This document shows positions 1-10,498 of a stretch of DNA of 49,621 nt, in pieces. Where the stretch lies: positions 1-49,621 of the forward strand of contig NZ_LABX01000146.1 in assembly GCF_001043915.1 (NCBI RefSeq). The letters are read 5' to 3'. The position numbers and the translations under genes were made by a program. Origin of the DNA: Methylobacterium aquaticum (GTDB lineage Bacteria > Pseudomonadota > Alphaproteobacteria > Rhizobiales > Beijerinckiaceae). Below the pieces are notes generated by a model that was not told the DNA's origin, ran no database searches, and saw nothing but the letters and a program-made list of their open reading frames with translations. Every line of letters begins with the position of its first letter. Positions within the stretch are counted from its first letter, which is position 1.

Positions 1-154
1 GGCTGAAGCGATTGCCCTGTACGCGGAGGCGCAAGCCCTTGTGGGAGGGCCCTCTTCTGGTCTAGTGGTCCCCTCCCCCACCGGTGATGCACCGCGGCGA
101 GGCCGCTCGCGGCTGCGCGCGGGCCGGTGCCCGTTCGAGATGCAGAAGTTCGCC

Positions 155-697
155 ATGGTCACGCCACGCCGCGACAGCGGAGCCGACCGCCCCGCGCTCA
201 CCGGAGCCCGGGTGCTCGTCGTCGAGGCCCGCTACTACGAGGACATCGCCGACGAGCTTCTCGCCGGCGCGCGGGCCGCGATCGCGGCGGCGGGCGCCGA
301 GGCGGTGGTGGTCACGGTGCCGGGGGCGCTGGAGATCCCCCAGACGGTGGCGATCCTGCTCGAGGCCGCGGCCCGGGCCCACCAGCCCTACGACGCCGTG
401 GTGGCGCTCGGCTGCGTCATCCGGGGCGAGACCGGCCATTACGACATCGTCGCTGGCGAGAGCGCCCGGGCGCTGATGGATCTCTCCGTCATGCTCCGCC
501 TGCCGCTCGGCAACGGCATCCTGACGGTCGAGACCGAGGCCCAGGCCCAGGCCCGCGCCCGCGTCGCCGAGATGAACAAGGGCGGCGGCGCGGCGGAAGC
601 GGCGCTGGCAGTGCTGGCTTTGCGCCGGGCTCAAGACGCGGGCCGCCAGGACCGCACCATCGGCTTCACTCCCCGCCGCACGTCGGAGACCGCGTGA
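155..697 (+). CDS. ribH: 6,7-dimethyl-8-ribityllumazine synthase (RibH)
   Basis: Condenses 5-amino-6-ribitylaminouracil with dihydroxybutanone phosphate in the penultimate step of riboflavin synthesis, as a cytoplasmic oligomer. The 180-residue product has the family landmarks: GALEIP (residues 57-62) in the substrate pocket, and [12 protein letters not shown] (86-97) carrying the catalytic histidine H95. The start at 155 has an AGAAG ribosome site 6-7 bases upstream; ATG at 140 in the same frame is also possible. The stop is one base before the nusB start, so the two are almost certainly co-transcribed and probably translationally coupled. The other riboflavin genes (ribD, ribE) lie about 8 kb away on the other strand. 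Confidence 0.95.
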   Translation: MVTPRRDSGADRPALTGARVLVVEARYYEDIADELLAGARAAIAAAGAEAVVVTVPGALEIPQTVAILLEAAARAHQPYDAVVALGCVIRGETGHYDIVAGESARALMDLSVMLRLPLGNGILTVETEAQAQARARVAEMNKGGGAAEAALAVLALRRAQDAGRQDRTIGFTPRRTSETA

Positions 698-698
698 G

Positions 699-1184
699 AT
701 GAAGCCCGCCGAGCGCAGCGGCGCCCGCCTCGCCGTCGTCCAGGCCCTCTACGAGATGGAGATCTCCGGCAAGGGTGTGATCGACGCCCTCGCCGAGTTC
801 GAGGCGTTCTGGATCGGGCAGGTCATCGACGAGGTGGAGCATCCGCCGGCCGAGACCGCCTTCTTCCGGGATCTCCTGCGCGGCACCGTCGAGGAGCAGC
901 GGGCGATCGACCAGCGCCTCGACGCGGCGCTCGCCGCCGGCTGGCCCCTGCGCCGCCTCGAGGCGGTGGTGCGGGCGATCCTGCGCGCCGGTGCCTACGA
1001 GGTGATGTTCCGCCGCGACGTGCCGGTGAAGGTCGCGATCTCCGAATACGTCGACGTCGCCCACAGCTTCTACGAGGGCGAGGAGCCGGGCCTCGTCAAC
1101 GCGGTGCTCGACAAGGTCGGCCGTGCCGTGCGGCCGGACGATTTCTCCAAGGGCTCCCTTTCCAAAGGCTCCCGCGCGGGCTGA
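699..1184 (+). CDS. nusB: Transcription antitermination factor NusB
   Basis: NusB binds NusE (ribosomal protein S10) and boxA RNA in the rRNA antitermination complex. The 161-residue protein matches the family along its length: an N-terminal helix with R-x-x-A-V-Q-A-L-Y, and a C-terminal half with V-K-V-A-I-S-E-Y followed by V-N-A-V-L-D-K-V, the classical NusB C-terminal signature. The start ATG lies one base after the ribH stop, an arrangement (ribH-nusB) common in Proteobacteria. thiL follows, also as in many Proteobacteria, but here after a 175-base gap. Confidence 0.95.
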   Translation: MKPAERSGARLAVVQALYEMEISGKGVIDALAEFEAFWIGQVIDEVEHPPAETAFFRDLLRGTVEEQRAIDQRLDAALAAGWPLRRLEAVVRAILRAGAYEVMFRRDVPVKVAISEYVDVAHSFYEGEEPGLVNAVLDKVGRAVRPDDFSKGSLSKGSRAG

Positions 1185-1359
1185 CATCGTCTCCGGACGA
1201 TCGCTCGCGGGCCGGGCAGACTCACGTGGCCAACGGACAATTTTCCGATTTTTGCCGCTAGGTCATTGCGTTGGCCCGGGCCCGCGGCCTAGCTGTGCGG
1301 CGTTCAGGCCGGGAACGCCGTCATCCGCCGCCCGTTTCCTGCCGCGAGACTGGCCCGTG

Positions 1360-2364
1360 ATGGCACGCCCCACTCTGCCCCGACCGACCGAAGACGAACT
1401 GATCGCCCGCTACTTCGCGCCGCTCGCCGGCGCCGGCGGGCTGTCGCTCCGCGACGACGCGGCCCTGCTGACGCCGCGCCCGGGCCATGACCTGGTGCTC
1501 ACCACCGACGCCGTGGTGGCGGGCGTGCACTACTTTCCCGACGATCCGCCAGCCTCGATCGCCTGCAAGGCGCTCAGCGTGAACCTGTCCGACCTCGCCG
1601 CCAAGGGCGCCGAGCCGCGGGGCTTCCTCCTGACCCTGGCGCTGTCGGACGACTGGACCGAAGCGTGGCTCGCCGGTTTCTGCACCGGCCTGAGCGAGGC
1701 GGCCGCCCTGGCGAGTTGCCCGCTCCTCGGGGGCGACACCGTGCGGGCGGGCGGCCCGACCCTGCTGAGCATCACCGCCTTCGGCGAGGTCCCGTCCGGC
1801 ACCATGGTCCAGCGGAGCACGGCGCGGATCGGCGACCGGCTCCTGGTCTCAGGCAGCATCGGCGACGCGGCGCTCGGCCTCAAGCTCCGGCAGAACCCGT
1901 CGGCCGTCTGGGGCGACGACCTGTCCATCCCGGTCCGGGCCGCCCTGATCGACCGCTACCTGCATCCGCGGGCCCGCCTGCCCCTCGCCCCGACCCTGCG
2001 CGCCCATGCCCGCGCGGCCATGGACGTATCGGACGGGCTCGTCGGCGACCTCGCCAAGATGATGCGGGCCACGCATCTGAGCGCCGAGGTCGAGATCGAG
2101 GCGATTCCGCTCTCGGACGCCGCCCGGGCAGCTCTGGCGGTGGAGCCGGACCTTCTCGACACCGCCCTGACCGGGGGCGACGATTACGAGATCCTCTGCG
2201 CGGCCGATCCCGCGGAGGTGCCCGCCCTGCGCGTGGCTGCCGCGCGGGCGGGCGTGCCGCTCTGCGAGATCGGCACGGTGACGGAAGGCGGTGCCCCGCC
2301 GGTCTTCCGCACTGCCGATGGTCACGTGCGCCGCTTCCACTCCGGTTCGTTCAGCCACTTCTGA
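1360..2364 (+). CDS. thiL: Thiamine-monophosphate kinase (ThiL)
   Basis: Phosphorylates thiamine monophosphate to thiamine pyrophosphate using ATP. The 334-residue protein belongs to the AIR-synthase/PurM-like superfamily. Visible motifs include R-D-D-A-A (31-35) and T-T-D-A (48-51), whose aspartates bind Mg-ATP, G-V-H-Y, and the [12 protein letters not shown] segment near residues 73-84. M-D-V-S-D-G-L and T-G-G-D-D-Y-E lie in the C-terminal half. The start is the ATG of MARPTLPRP; an in-frame GTG lies one codon earlier. It follows ribH-nusB in the same direction, with 175 bases between. Confidence 0.94.
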   Translation: MARPTLPRPTEDELIARYFAPLAGAGGLSLRDDAALLTPRPGHDLVLTTDAVVAGVHYFPDDPPASIACKALSVNLSDLAAKGAEPRGFLLTLALSDDWTEAWLAGFCTGLSEAAALASCPLLGGDTVRAGGPTLLSITAFGEVPSGTMVQRSTARIGDRLLVSGSIGDAALGLKLRQNPSAVWGDDLSIPVRAALIDRYLHPRARLPLAPTLRAHARAAMDVSDGLVGDLAKMMRATHLSAEVEIEAIPLSDAARAALAVEPDLLDTALTGGDDYEILCAADPAEVPALRVAAARAGVPLCEIGTVTEGGAPPVFRTADGHVRRFHSGSFSHF

Positions 2365-2584
2365 GCCGTTCCAAAGGACGGCGGCGCGGCGTCGAAAGTC
2401 TCAGGAGGACGAAGCTTGGGAGCGTTTGCGCTCGGGTAGGAAGTTTGGCACGACTAGGGACGTGGATCCGCGCTGGCGCGCGGGCCCGCTCAACAGGGAG
2501 GGAGGCCCGCGTCGCGCGTTCACGGTCGCTCGCCATCTCGGCCGTCCGACGTCGCGGGAATGCCCGACAATCAAGGACGGTAGA

Positions 2585-4732
<2,148 letters not shown>

Positions 4733-4798
4733 CACGGCCGGGGATTTTGCGCCGCGCGCTGATCTGCGGCCCTCGGCGGACGGCGTGAGCCCGTCATG

Positions 4799-4941
4799 CG
4801 ACTTCCGCCTCGTGCCGGGCGATCCTGCCGGGATCGCCCGGCGCGAGGCGGAAGTCGGCTTCGCTCAGGCGTGTGGAGCCTGAAGCTCCACCGCGCGGGC
4901 GTCTGATGCGCGTTCCGGACGGTGTCTTCTGAACGCGCATC
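4799..4941. repeat. Cluster of three inverted repeats downstream of hppA
   Basis: Three hairpins follow the hppA stop. The first pairs 4799-4825 with 4831-4857: 27 base pairs with one G-U wobble and a 5-base loop. The second pairs 4873-4879 with 4885-4891 (GTGGAGC/GCTCCAC). The third pairs 4905-4915 with 4931-4941 (GATGCGCGTTC/GAACGCGCATC). None is followed by a T-tract, so these are not classical intrinsic terminators, though the first would stop or protect the hppA transcript. A dispersed repeat family is the other obvious reading. The rest of the 489-base gap up to the porin holds no gene I can support. Confidence 0.7.
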
Positions 4942-5060
4942 GCGCCGCAAGTTGCACCGATCCAATGTCCAGAGCACGTCGCGCACCCCAATTGGCGCAA
5001 CGATTACTATTTCGTCTGGACTCCCCGCCAACGGCTCTGCGGCAAGCGGACGCAGAACGT

Positions 5061-5221
5061 CATTCTTAAAATATTTAGACTCAAAAATATACTTCGCATA
5101 TCGCAGTCCAACAAAGTCTCCCCGATCTTGCTTCGAAGTCGCCGCAAGTGTGTCCGGCGTGCAATATCGCGCGCCGGCCCAGGTGCTATTCTATAGATCC
5201 AAGACGAGGGGCAAGAATCAA
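5061..5221 (+). promoter_or_regulatory. AT-rich upstream region of the porin gene
   Basis: Bases 5061-5102 are strikingly AT-rich (runs such as TTAAAATATTTAG and AAAAATATA) in otherwise GC-rich DNA, and sit 120-160 bases before the porin ATG. This is the kind of UP-element and promoter region expected for an abundant outer-membrane protein. GAGGG at 5206-5210, about 11 bases before the ATG, is the likely ribosome site. I cannot define -35/-10 boxes with confidence. Confidence 0.4.
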
Positions 5222-6163
5222 ATGGTTAATAAAGCATTAATGACTTCCGCTCTTGGTGTCGTACTGACCAGTGCGGCGAGCGCGGCGGATCTGCCGCGCC
5301 GCGCCGCGCCTCCGGTCTTCACGCCGGTGCCAGTCTTCACCTGGACGGGATTCTACGCCGGCCTGAATGCCGGCTACGCCTTCGACACCGGCGACCGCCG
5401 CGACGGCTTCGTCGACCGCGCGCCGGCTGCCGGCCTGCCGGGCGGAAATCCAGTGGTGTTTCCGCGCGGCGTGATCTCGCCCGTCGCCGTGTTCACGCCG
5501 GCCACGTCCCTCGAGGGGCGGCAGGTGCTGTTCGGCGACCGCGGCCGCGACGGCTTCAGCGGCGGCGCTCAGATCGGCTACAATTACCAGTTCACGCCGG
5601 GTTCCGGCGTCGTCGTCGGTGTCGAGGCCGACGCCCAGTATCTCGATTTCGGTCGTGTGCGACGGTCCACGATCAGCTATAGCGGCCCGGCCGCAATCAT
5701 CGATCCGACCTTCACTCCGATCAACGGCAGCCTGCGGGGGCTCGACTTCTTCGGAACCGTGCGCGGCCGTCTCGGCTACGCCTGGGACCGCACCCTCGTC
5801 TACGCCACCGGCGGCTTCGCCTATGGCGCCGGCGACGACCGGATCGGCAATGTCGCGTTCACGACGCCGGTCGTCGGCAACCGCGACGGCTTCCGCACCG
5901 GCTGGACAGTCGGCGGCGGCGTCGAATACGCCCTTCCGACCGACTCCTTCCTGAACTTCTTCAAGTCGAATGCCGTCACGCTGAAGGTCGAAGGCCTGTA
6001 CGTGAACCTCGATCGTCGCCGTGGGAACCTCGCCCTGGTCGGTGCGACGACGCTCTACGGCGGCGTGCTGCCGGTCTACGACACGCTCAACGTCAATAAC
6101 CGGCGCAGCGACGAGTTCGCGGTGGTCCGCGCCGGGGTGAACTACAAGTTCGGAACGTACTGA
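5222..6163 (+). CDS. Outer-membrane beta-barrel protein, RopB/Omp25-like
   Basis: A 313-residue exported protein. A Sec signal peptide (cut after A-S-A at residue 21) is followed by a short D-L-P-R-R-A-A-P-P linker, then an eight-stranded-type barrel. Signature pieces are F-T-W-T-G-F-Y-A-G-L-N-A-G-Y near the mature N-terminus, G-Y-N-Y-Q-F, R-G-R-L-G-Y-A-W-D-R, T-G-G-F-A-Y-G, and a last strand N-Y-K-F-G-T-Y ending in an aromatic residue, the BAM recognition signal. It is monocistronic between long gaps. The protein at 12530-13366 is a clear paralogue. The specific role is unknown; members of this family are major surface proteins in Rhizobiales. Confidence 0.9.
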   Translation: MVNKALMTSALGVVLTSAASAADLPRRAAPPVFTPVPVFTWTGFYAGLNAGYAFDTGDRRDGFVDRAPAAGLPGGNPVVFPRGVISPVAVFTPATSLEGRQVLFGDRGRDGFSGGAQIGYNYQFTPGSGVVVGVEADAQYLDFGRVRRSTISYSGPAAIIDPTFTPINGSLRGLDFFGTVRGRLGYAWDRTLVYATGGFAYGAGDDRIGNVAFTTPVVGNRDGFRTGWTVGGGVEYALPTDSFLNFFKSNAVTLKVEGLYVNLDRRRGNLALVGATTLYGGVLPVYDTLNVNNRRSDEFAVVRAGVNYKFGTY

Positions 6164-6265
6164 TCCGATCCCGGACGGGCGCATCCCGGACCTGCAGCGC
6201 CGCCTTCCGGGCCAAGCGGGACCGAACCACGACGAGGCGATCGGCGACGCAGGTCCGCCCGGGCG

Positions 6266-6412
6266 GACCTGCGCCTGGCCGCCATCGACGAATCGCTCGA
6301 TGCCGGTGACGACGCTCGCATCGTCCGCGGCACGGAACAAAGCCGCCCTGGCGATCTCGTCCGTCTCGCCGACCCGACCCATCGGGATTCCCGCGGGGCG
6401 AGATCATCGAAC
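6266..6412 (-). pseudogene. Remnant of a short-chain dehydrogenase (C-terminal end only)
   Basis: Reading the minus strand from 6412, the frame gives F-D-D-L-A-P-R. After a one-base frameshift it gives I-P-M-G-R-V-G-E-T-D-E-I-A, then L-F-x-A-A-D-D-A-S-V-V-T-G-I-E and F-V-D-G-G-Q-A-Q-V. This is the typical last ~45 residues of a classical SDR oxidoreductase, normally followed at once by a stop. Here the stop is missing and the Rossmann fold and S-Y-K catalytic parts are absent. It lies between the porin and the 6456-7001 gene and appears to be the tail of a deleted gene. Confidence 0.65.
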
Positions 6413-6455
6413 ACGCCCTGGCTCCGGCCGGAGGCCCGTCCTGGGCATCATCCCT

Positions 6456-7001
6456 CTACGCCGGGACGCAAAGCACACGCGCCGCGGCGTTCGGAGGCGT
6501 CCGGGGGCGCGGCACCGGCATCGCCGCGGCCGGGCACGGCGGCAGGTCATCGTCGTCGTCCCGGCGGCCCGGGCGGAGGAAGACGTGCAGGTTCCGCATC
6601 CCGCGCGAACGCCTCCTCGGGGGCCGCCTCGTCGCGGGTGCGACGGCATCCGACGAGGATTCGTGCTGCGACGAGCCGGGATCGAGTTCGGCGAGGGCGC
6701 CGAGGACGGCGTCGACCGGGACCGGCTCGGCCCGGCAGCCGGTGAGGCAGCGCAGGCCCGGCACGTTCTCCAGGGCGCAGGCATCCGAGGCCCAGGAGGC
6801 CAGGATCGCGCGCTTCTCCGTCCGCGACAGGTGCGGGTGCGACAGCACCTCCCGCGGGTGCCGGAACACGTCGCCGGGTGCGACGAGGGCCTGCCACGCC
6901 TCGACCGAGGCGGCCTGGACGACAGGCGGGTTCATCGGGCCGGCATGGACGGAGCCGGCGTCGGGGAGACCGGAAGGGGTGAGATGCGTCTCCATCGACA
7001 T
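6456..7001 (-). CDS. Conserved hypothetical protein
   Basis: A 181-residue protein with no function I can name. Residues about 30-110 look like a real folded domain (F-R-H-P-R-E-V-L-S-H-P-H-L-S-R-T-E-K-R, then I-L-A-S-W-A-S-D-A), a pattern I recognise from small conserved Rhizobiales proteins, with an A-V-L-G-A-L-A-E-L-D helix near the end. The last ~70 residues are Arg/Pro-rich and of low complexity, so the true C-terminus may have been altered by a frameshift. The start at 7001 is supported by GGGAGG a few bases upstream. It lies 136 bases downstream of hsp20 on the same strand and could be part of that stress transcript. Confidence 0.65.
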   Translation of the reverse strand: MSMETHLTPSGLPDAGSVHAGPMNPPVVQAASVEAWQALVAPGDVFRHPREVLSHPHLSRTEKRAILASWASDACALENVPGLRCLTGCRAEPVPVDAVLGALAELDPGSSQHESSSDAVAPATRRPPRRRSRGMRNLHVFLRPGRRDDDDDLPPCPAAAMPVPRPRTPPNAAARVLCVPA

Positions 7002-7050
7002 GGTTCATCCTCCCTGATGGTGCATGACGAGACACGGCAAGGCGCTCAGG

Positions 7051-7077
7051 CCCCGGGGGCGCAAGCCTCCGGGGTTT
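7051..7077. other. GC-rich stem-loop with GCAA tetraloop between hsp20 and the next gene
   Basis: CCCCGGGGGC (7051-7060) pairs with GCCTCCGGGG (7065-7074) around a GCAA loop, ten base pairs with one wobble. TTT follows on the plus strand only. In the minus direction, in which both flanking genes run, there is no U-tract, so it may attenuate or stabilise the hsp20 transcript rather than end it. Confidence 0.4.
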
Positions 7078-7137
7078 CCGTTCGTCGGTGATGGCACAGG
7101 GTTCAGGTGGCCCAGAGTCGGACCGCCCCGTTGAGGA

Positions 7138-7632
7138 TCAGGCCGCCTTGGACTGGTGGTCGGCGCGATGTTCGACCTGGGCGGGCGCGTTGTCCTGCCC
7201 GACGGCGGCCTGCCTGCCACCAATGGCGATGCGGCGCGGCTTCAGCGCCTCCGGCACCTCGCGCTTGAGATCGACTGCGAGCAGGCCGTTCTCCAGGCTG
7301 GCGCCCGTGACCTTCACGTGGTCGGCGAGGCTGAAGGTCTGGCGGAAGGCGCGCGCCGCGATGCCGCGGTGCAGGTAATCGCGCCCACCGTCCTTGTCCT
7401 TCTTCTGGCCGGTGACCAGCAGCGTCGTGTCGTGCTGGGTCAGCTCGATCTCGTCCTGCGAGAAGCCGGCCACCGCCATGGTGATGCGGTAGGCGTCCTC
7501 GCCCACCTTCTCGATGTCGTAGGGCGGCCACTGGGTCGAGGGCTCGATCCGGGCGGCCTGGTCCAGCATCGAGAACAGCCGGTCGAAGCCGACGGTGGAA
7601 CGGTAGAGCGGTGCGACGTCGAAGGTCCTCAT
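7138..7632 (-). CDS. Small heat-shock protein, Hsp20/IbpA family
   Basis: A 164-residue ATP-independent holdase chaperone. The alpha-crystallin domain covers about residues 35-135: Y-D-I-E-K, Y-R-I-T-M-A-V-A-G-F, L-L-V-T-G-Q-K-K-D, R-G-I-A-A-R-A-F-R-Q-T-F-S-L-A, and A-S-L-E-N-G-L-L-A-V-D-L ahead of the terminal extension. The N-terminus (M-R-T-F-D-V-A-P-L-Y-R-S-T-V-G-F-D-R) is typical of rhizobial class A Hsp20. The ATG at 7632 has a perfect AAGGAGG 8 bases upstream. That ribosome site sits inside a predicted hairpin, consistent with heat control of translation. Confidence 0.95.
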   Translation of the reverse strand: MRTFDVAPLYRSTVGFDRLFSMLDQAARIEPSTQWPPYDIEKVGEDAYRITMAVAGFSQDEIELTQHDTTLLVTGQKKDKDGGRDYLHRGIAARAFRQTFSLADHVKVTGASLENGLLAVDLKREVPEALKPRRIAIGGRQAAVGQDNAPAQVEHRADHQSKAA

Positions 7633-7790
7633 GACCACATCCTCCTTGGAGCAACGTGATGACGTGGATCGTGTGATGTTCCGGACCGCCGGACACCCGT
7701 GTCCGGCGCCCAAGCTGCGAGCCCGTTCGGGCCTCGCGCGGGTGGAACGCGGACGCCGAGGCCCGGTTCCCGCCTCGGCGAATTTTTTTC
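7633..7790 (-). promoter_or_regulatory. Probable ROSE-type RNA thermometer in the hsp20 leader
   Basis: On the minus strand the bases at 7654-7639 read TTGCTCCAAGGAGGAT. TTGCTCC can fold back on GGAGGAT with four Watson-Crick pairs, a G-G mismatch and U-A/U-U pairs. As I recall it, this is the signature of ROSE elements that sequester the Shine-Dalgarno of rhizobial hsp20 genes. Upstream stems also form: 7688-7696 with 7699-7707, an imperfect one at 7718-7736, and 7754-7762 with 7772-7780. This multi-hairpin leader matches ROSE architecture. The transcription start is not visible, so the 5' limit is a guess. Confidence 0.65.
7754..7789 (+). terminator. Intrinsic-terminator-like hairpin on the plus strand
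   Basis: CGCCGAGGC (7754-7762) pairs perfectly with GCCTCGGCG (7772-7780), followed by AA and seven T residues on the plus strand. By sequence this is a textbook Rho-independent terminator, but no plus-strand gene precedes it between the porin end (6163) and here. It may instead be only the first stem of the hsp20 leader, or it may stop antisense transcription. Confidence 0.45.
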
Positions 7791-7921
7791 GAGCCTCACG
7801 CGGCCCGTTCTCGCGCAGCGTCAGACATGGGATCAGCCAGCCTCGATCAGGGCGCGGCGCGTCTCTTCCGACAGCCGCTGGGATGACCCGCAGGGAGGAG
7901 CGGGCCGTCCCGCACCATCGC

Positions 7922-8134
7922 TTAAAGCGTGCGCTTGGCTCGCAGCATCGAGGCGCCCCGGCGGCACAGCGACAGAGCCGCCGAGAGCGTCGTAACGGTC
8001 GCGAGATCCGGATGACGCCGCAGAAGAAGGATGCCAGGTGAACCGGAGGGGACGAGATCGATGGCCCGGATTGGCCCCCGTCGTGCGAACCGCTCCTTCA
8101 ACGATGCGTCCATCTCCCGCCGCCGCGCGATCAC
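7922..8134 (-). CDS. Small hypothetical protein at the end of the nrdR-ribD-ribE unit
   Basis: Seventy residues from a GTG start five bases after the ribE stop; an ATG seven codons later (8113) is an alternative. The product (M-D-A-S-L-K-E-R-F-A then P-S-G-S-P-G-I-L-L-L and a final helix A-L-S-L-C-R-R-G) is amphipathic with a protein-like composition and no membrane segment. I do not recognise a domain. The tight spacing to ribE favours co-transcription and is the main support for its being real. Confidence 0.42.
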   Translation of the reverse strand: MIARRREMDASLKERFARRGPIRAIDLVPSGSPGILLLRRHPDLATVTTLSAALSLCRRGASMLRAKRTL

Positions 8135-8139
8135 CCGGA

Positions 8140-8784
8140 TCAGCTCAGCCCGACCGCCGCCCGCGCCTCCGTCAGCCGCGCCGCGTAGCGGGCGATCAGG
8201 TCGACCTCGAGATTGAGCCGGTCCCCGACCCGGCGCTCGCCCCAGGTGGTCACGGCGAGCGTGTGGGGGATCAGCAGCACCGTGAAGGTGTCGCCCTCCA
8301 CACCGTTGACCGTCAGCGACGTGCCGTCGAGGCAGACCGAGCCCTTCTCGGCGATGAACCGCGAGAGAGATGCGGGCGCCCGGAGCACGAAGCGCTCGCT
8401 CGGCGCCCAGACGTCGCCGGCCTGACCGGTCACCGGCTCGCGGGCGACGATCTCGGCCAGGCCGTCGACATGGCCGGTGACGAGGTGGCCGCCGAGTTCG
8501 TCGCCGATCTTCAGCGAGCGCTCGAGGTTCACCCGGGTCCCCGGGACCCAGGTCCCGACCGTGGTGCGGGCCAGGGTCTCGGCGGCGGCATCGACCTCGA
8601 AGGTGCAGCCGCCCTCGCGCGGCGTCACCGTCACGGCGGTGAGGCAGGGGCCCGCGCAGGCGATCGAGGCGCCGATCGGGATGCCGGCAGGGTCATAGGC
8701 GCAGTCGATGGCGAGGCGCTTCAGCTTGGAATCGCCGGACACCGCGGCAACGCGGCCGACATCCGAAACGAGGCCGGTGAACAT
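8140..8784 (-). CDS. ribE: Riboflavin synthase, alpha subunit
   Basis: Converts two molecules of dimethyl-ribityllumazine to riboflavin. The 214-residue protein has the two tandem lumazine-binding barrels of the family. The first begins M-F-T-G-L-V and has G-A-S-I-A-C-A-G-P-C-L-T-A-V. The second starts around residue 100 with G-H-L-V-T-G-H-V-D-G and carries V-C-L-D-G-T-S-L-T-V-N-G-V. The ATG follows the ribD stop directly with no gap, so ribD and ribE form one operon. The last residues are followed five bases later by a small ORF. Confidence 0.95.
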   Translation of the reverse strand: MFTGLVSDVGRVAAVSGDSKLKRLAIDCAYDPAGIPIGASIACAGPCLTAVTVTPREGGCTFEVDAAAETLARTTVGTWVPGTRVNLERSLKIGDELGGHLVTGHVDGLAEIVAREPVTGQAGDVWAPSERFVLRAPASLSRFIAEKGSVCLDGTSLTVNGVEGDTFTVLLIPHTLAVTTWGERRVGDRLNLEVDLIARYAARLTEARAAVGLS

Positions 8785-9930
8785 CTACGGGCTCCGTATG
8801 TGGCAGGTGAAGAGATCGGTGCCGATCCGGACCTCCTCGGCGACCGCGAACTCCGCGGAGGCGAGGCGCGCGGCGAGGTTCGGGCCGACCGCCGGCAGGC
8901 CGGGCTGACCGAGGCGGCAATCGCCCGTGACGAGCAGGCACTCGTCCACGAGGTTGTCGCGGGCAAGCGCATCGGCCAGTGTCGGCCCGCCCTCCGAGCA
9001 GATTCGGGTCAGGCCGAGATCACCGAGGAAGCGCAGGGCCTGCGGCAGGTCGATGCGCCCCGCCGGCGTGACCGGGACCCGCTCCACTTGCGCGCCGGCA
9101 GCCGTGAGCGCCGCTTCCGCCTCGGCGGGGGCGCCGGGACCGGCGAGGATCAGGGTCGGGACCTCGGCGGCGGTGCGGACGAGGCCGGCGGTGGGCGGCG
9201 TGCGCAAGGCGGGATCGAGGACGATCCGCAAGGGCGAGCACGCCGCCATCCCGGGCAGGCGCACGGTGAGCTGGGGATCGTCCGCCAGCACCGTGCCGAC
9301 GCCGACCATGATCGCGTCGCAATGGGCCCGCTGGAGGTGGATCTCGGCATTGGCCCGCGGCCCGCTGATCATCAGCCGGCCCTCCCCGCCCGCCGCGTAC
9401 CCGTCCGCCGTGCGGGCGAGCTTGAGGAAGACCGCCGGCCGGCCCTGCGTGATCCGGGTCACGTGCCCGCGCTGGTCGCGGGCCGCCTCCGCCCCCAACA
9501 GCCCGACCGAGACGGCGATGCCGGCCTCGGCGAGCCGGGCATGGCCGCGCCCGGCGACCCGGGGATCGGGATCGTCCATCGCGCTCACCACCCGGGCGAC
9601 GCCTGCCGCGATGGTGGCATCGGCGCAAGGGCTGGTGCGGCCGTGATGCGAGCAGGGTTCGAGCGTGACGTAGAGGGTGGCACCGCGCGCCGCCTCCCCG
9701 GCCGCCGCCAGGGCGACCCGCTCGGCATGCGGCCGGCCGCCGGGTTGCGTCACGCCCTGGGCGAGGATCCGCTCGGCCCCCGGCGGACCGCCGACCAGCA
9801 CCGCGCCCACCGACGGGTTCGGCCAGGCCCGGCCGAGATGGCGCCGGCCGAGGGCGAGGGCGAGGCGCATGAAGCGCCGGTCAGCCTCCTCGCGGACAGA
9901 ATCGTGCCGGAAGGACTCTCGCGCGCTCAC
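8785..9930 (-). CDS. ribD: Bifunctional diaminohydroxyphosphoribosylaminopyrimidine deaminase / 5-amino-6-ribosylaminouracil reductase
   Basis: Catalyses the second and third steps of riboflavin synthesis. The 381-residue protein has a cytidine-deaminase-like domain first, with zinc ligands in H-A-E and [11 protein letters not shown]. The NADPH-dependent reductase domain follows, with [26 protein letters not shown] and C-S-E-G-G-P-T-L-A. The chosen start is a GTG whose last bases overlap the nrdR TGA (GTGA), which implies translational coupling; a longer upstream frame would lie wholly inside nrdR. The stop touches the ribE ATG. Confidence 0.94.
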   Translation of the reverse strand: MSARESFRHDSVREEADRRFMRLALALGRRHLGRAWPNPSVGAVLVGGPPGAERILAQGVTQPGGRPHAERVALAAAGEAARGATLYVTLEPCSHHGRTSPCADATIAAGVARVVSAMDDPDPRVAGRGHARLAEAGIAVSVGLLGAEAARDQRGHVTRITQGRPAVFLKLARTADGYAAGGEGRLMISGPRANAEIHLQRAHCDAIMVGVGTVLADDPQLTVRLPGMAACSPLRIVLDPALRTPPTAGLVRTAAEVPTLILAGPGAPAEAEAALTAAGAQVERVPVTPAGRIDLPQALRFLGDLGLTRICSEGGPTLADALARDNLVDECLLVTGDCRLGQPGLPAVGPNLAARLASAEFAVAEEVRIGTDLFTCHIRSP

Positions 9931-10475
9931 GACGCGCGGCTCCGCGCCCGCCGGGGCGGCGGCGCCGGATCGACCGGAACGGGCCCCTCGGGCGGGGGAG
10001 CCTCGTCGGCGGCGGCCTGGGCCGCACCGGCGGCGAGGTGGCCCAGCAGTTCCTCGAAGTCGCGCGCCTCGCGAAAATTCTTGTAGACGGAGGCGAAGCG
10101 CACATAGGCGACGTCGTCGAGACCTTTGAGGCCCTCCATCACCGCCTCGCCGATCGCCTCGCTGGTCACCTCGGCCTCGCCGGTGCTCTCGAGCCGGCGG
10201 GTGATGCCGCTCACCAGGCGCTCGATCCGCTCCGCCTCCACCGGGCGCTTGCGGAGCGCCGTCTCGACGGAGCGCTGGAGCTTGTCGCGGTCGAACGGCA
10301 CCTTGCGGCCCGAGCGCTTGACGACGATCAGTTCGCGCAGCTGCACCCGCTCGAAGGTGGTGAAGCGGCCACCGCAATCCGGGCAGATGCGTCGGCGCCG
10401 GATCGCCGAGCTGTCGTCGCTCGGGCGGGAATCCTTCACCTGGGTGTCGAGGCCACCGCAATAGGGGCACCGCAT
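9927..10475 (-). CDS. nrdR: Ribonucleotide-reductase transcriptional repressor NrdR
   Basis: Zinc-ribbon and ATP-cone repressor that senses ATP/dATP and controls ribonucleotide reductase genes. In 182 residues it shows the zinc ribbon C-P-Y-C-G (3-7) and C-P-D-C-G (31-35), then R-F-T-T-F-E and the ATP-cone with [29 protein letters not shown] lies near residue 130. The C-terminal ~35 residues are an Ala/Pro-rich tail beyond the usual ~150-residue family length. Placement between glyA and ribD is a common alphaproteobacterial order. Confidence 0.95.
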   Translation of the reverse strand: MRCPYCGGLDTQVKDSRPSDDSSAIRRRRICPDCGGRFTTFERVQLRELIVVKRSGRKVPFDRDKLQRSVETALRKRPVEAERIERLVSGITRRLESTGEAEVTSEAIGEAVMEGLKGLDDVAYVRFASVYKNFREARDFEELLGHLAAGAAQAAADEAPPPEGPVPVDPAPPPRRARSRAS

Positions 10476-10498
10476 CGGTCGCCCGTTCCTCTGTCACG

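Noticed and set aside
1..154. Possible FMN riboswitch in front of ribH
   Set aside because: The conserved RFN core sequences are not visible in the bases available, and only part of the leader is in the window.
7838..7886. Minus-strand frame reading Q-R-L-S-E-E-T-R-R-A-L-I-E-A-G-stop
   Set aside because: Looks like a protein C-terminus, but no upstream frame continues it convincingly; too short to call.
8038..10086. Long plus-strand open frame opposite ribE-ribD-nrdR
   Set aside because: Shadow of the three well-supported minus-strand genes; low-complexity composition.
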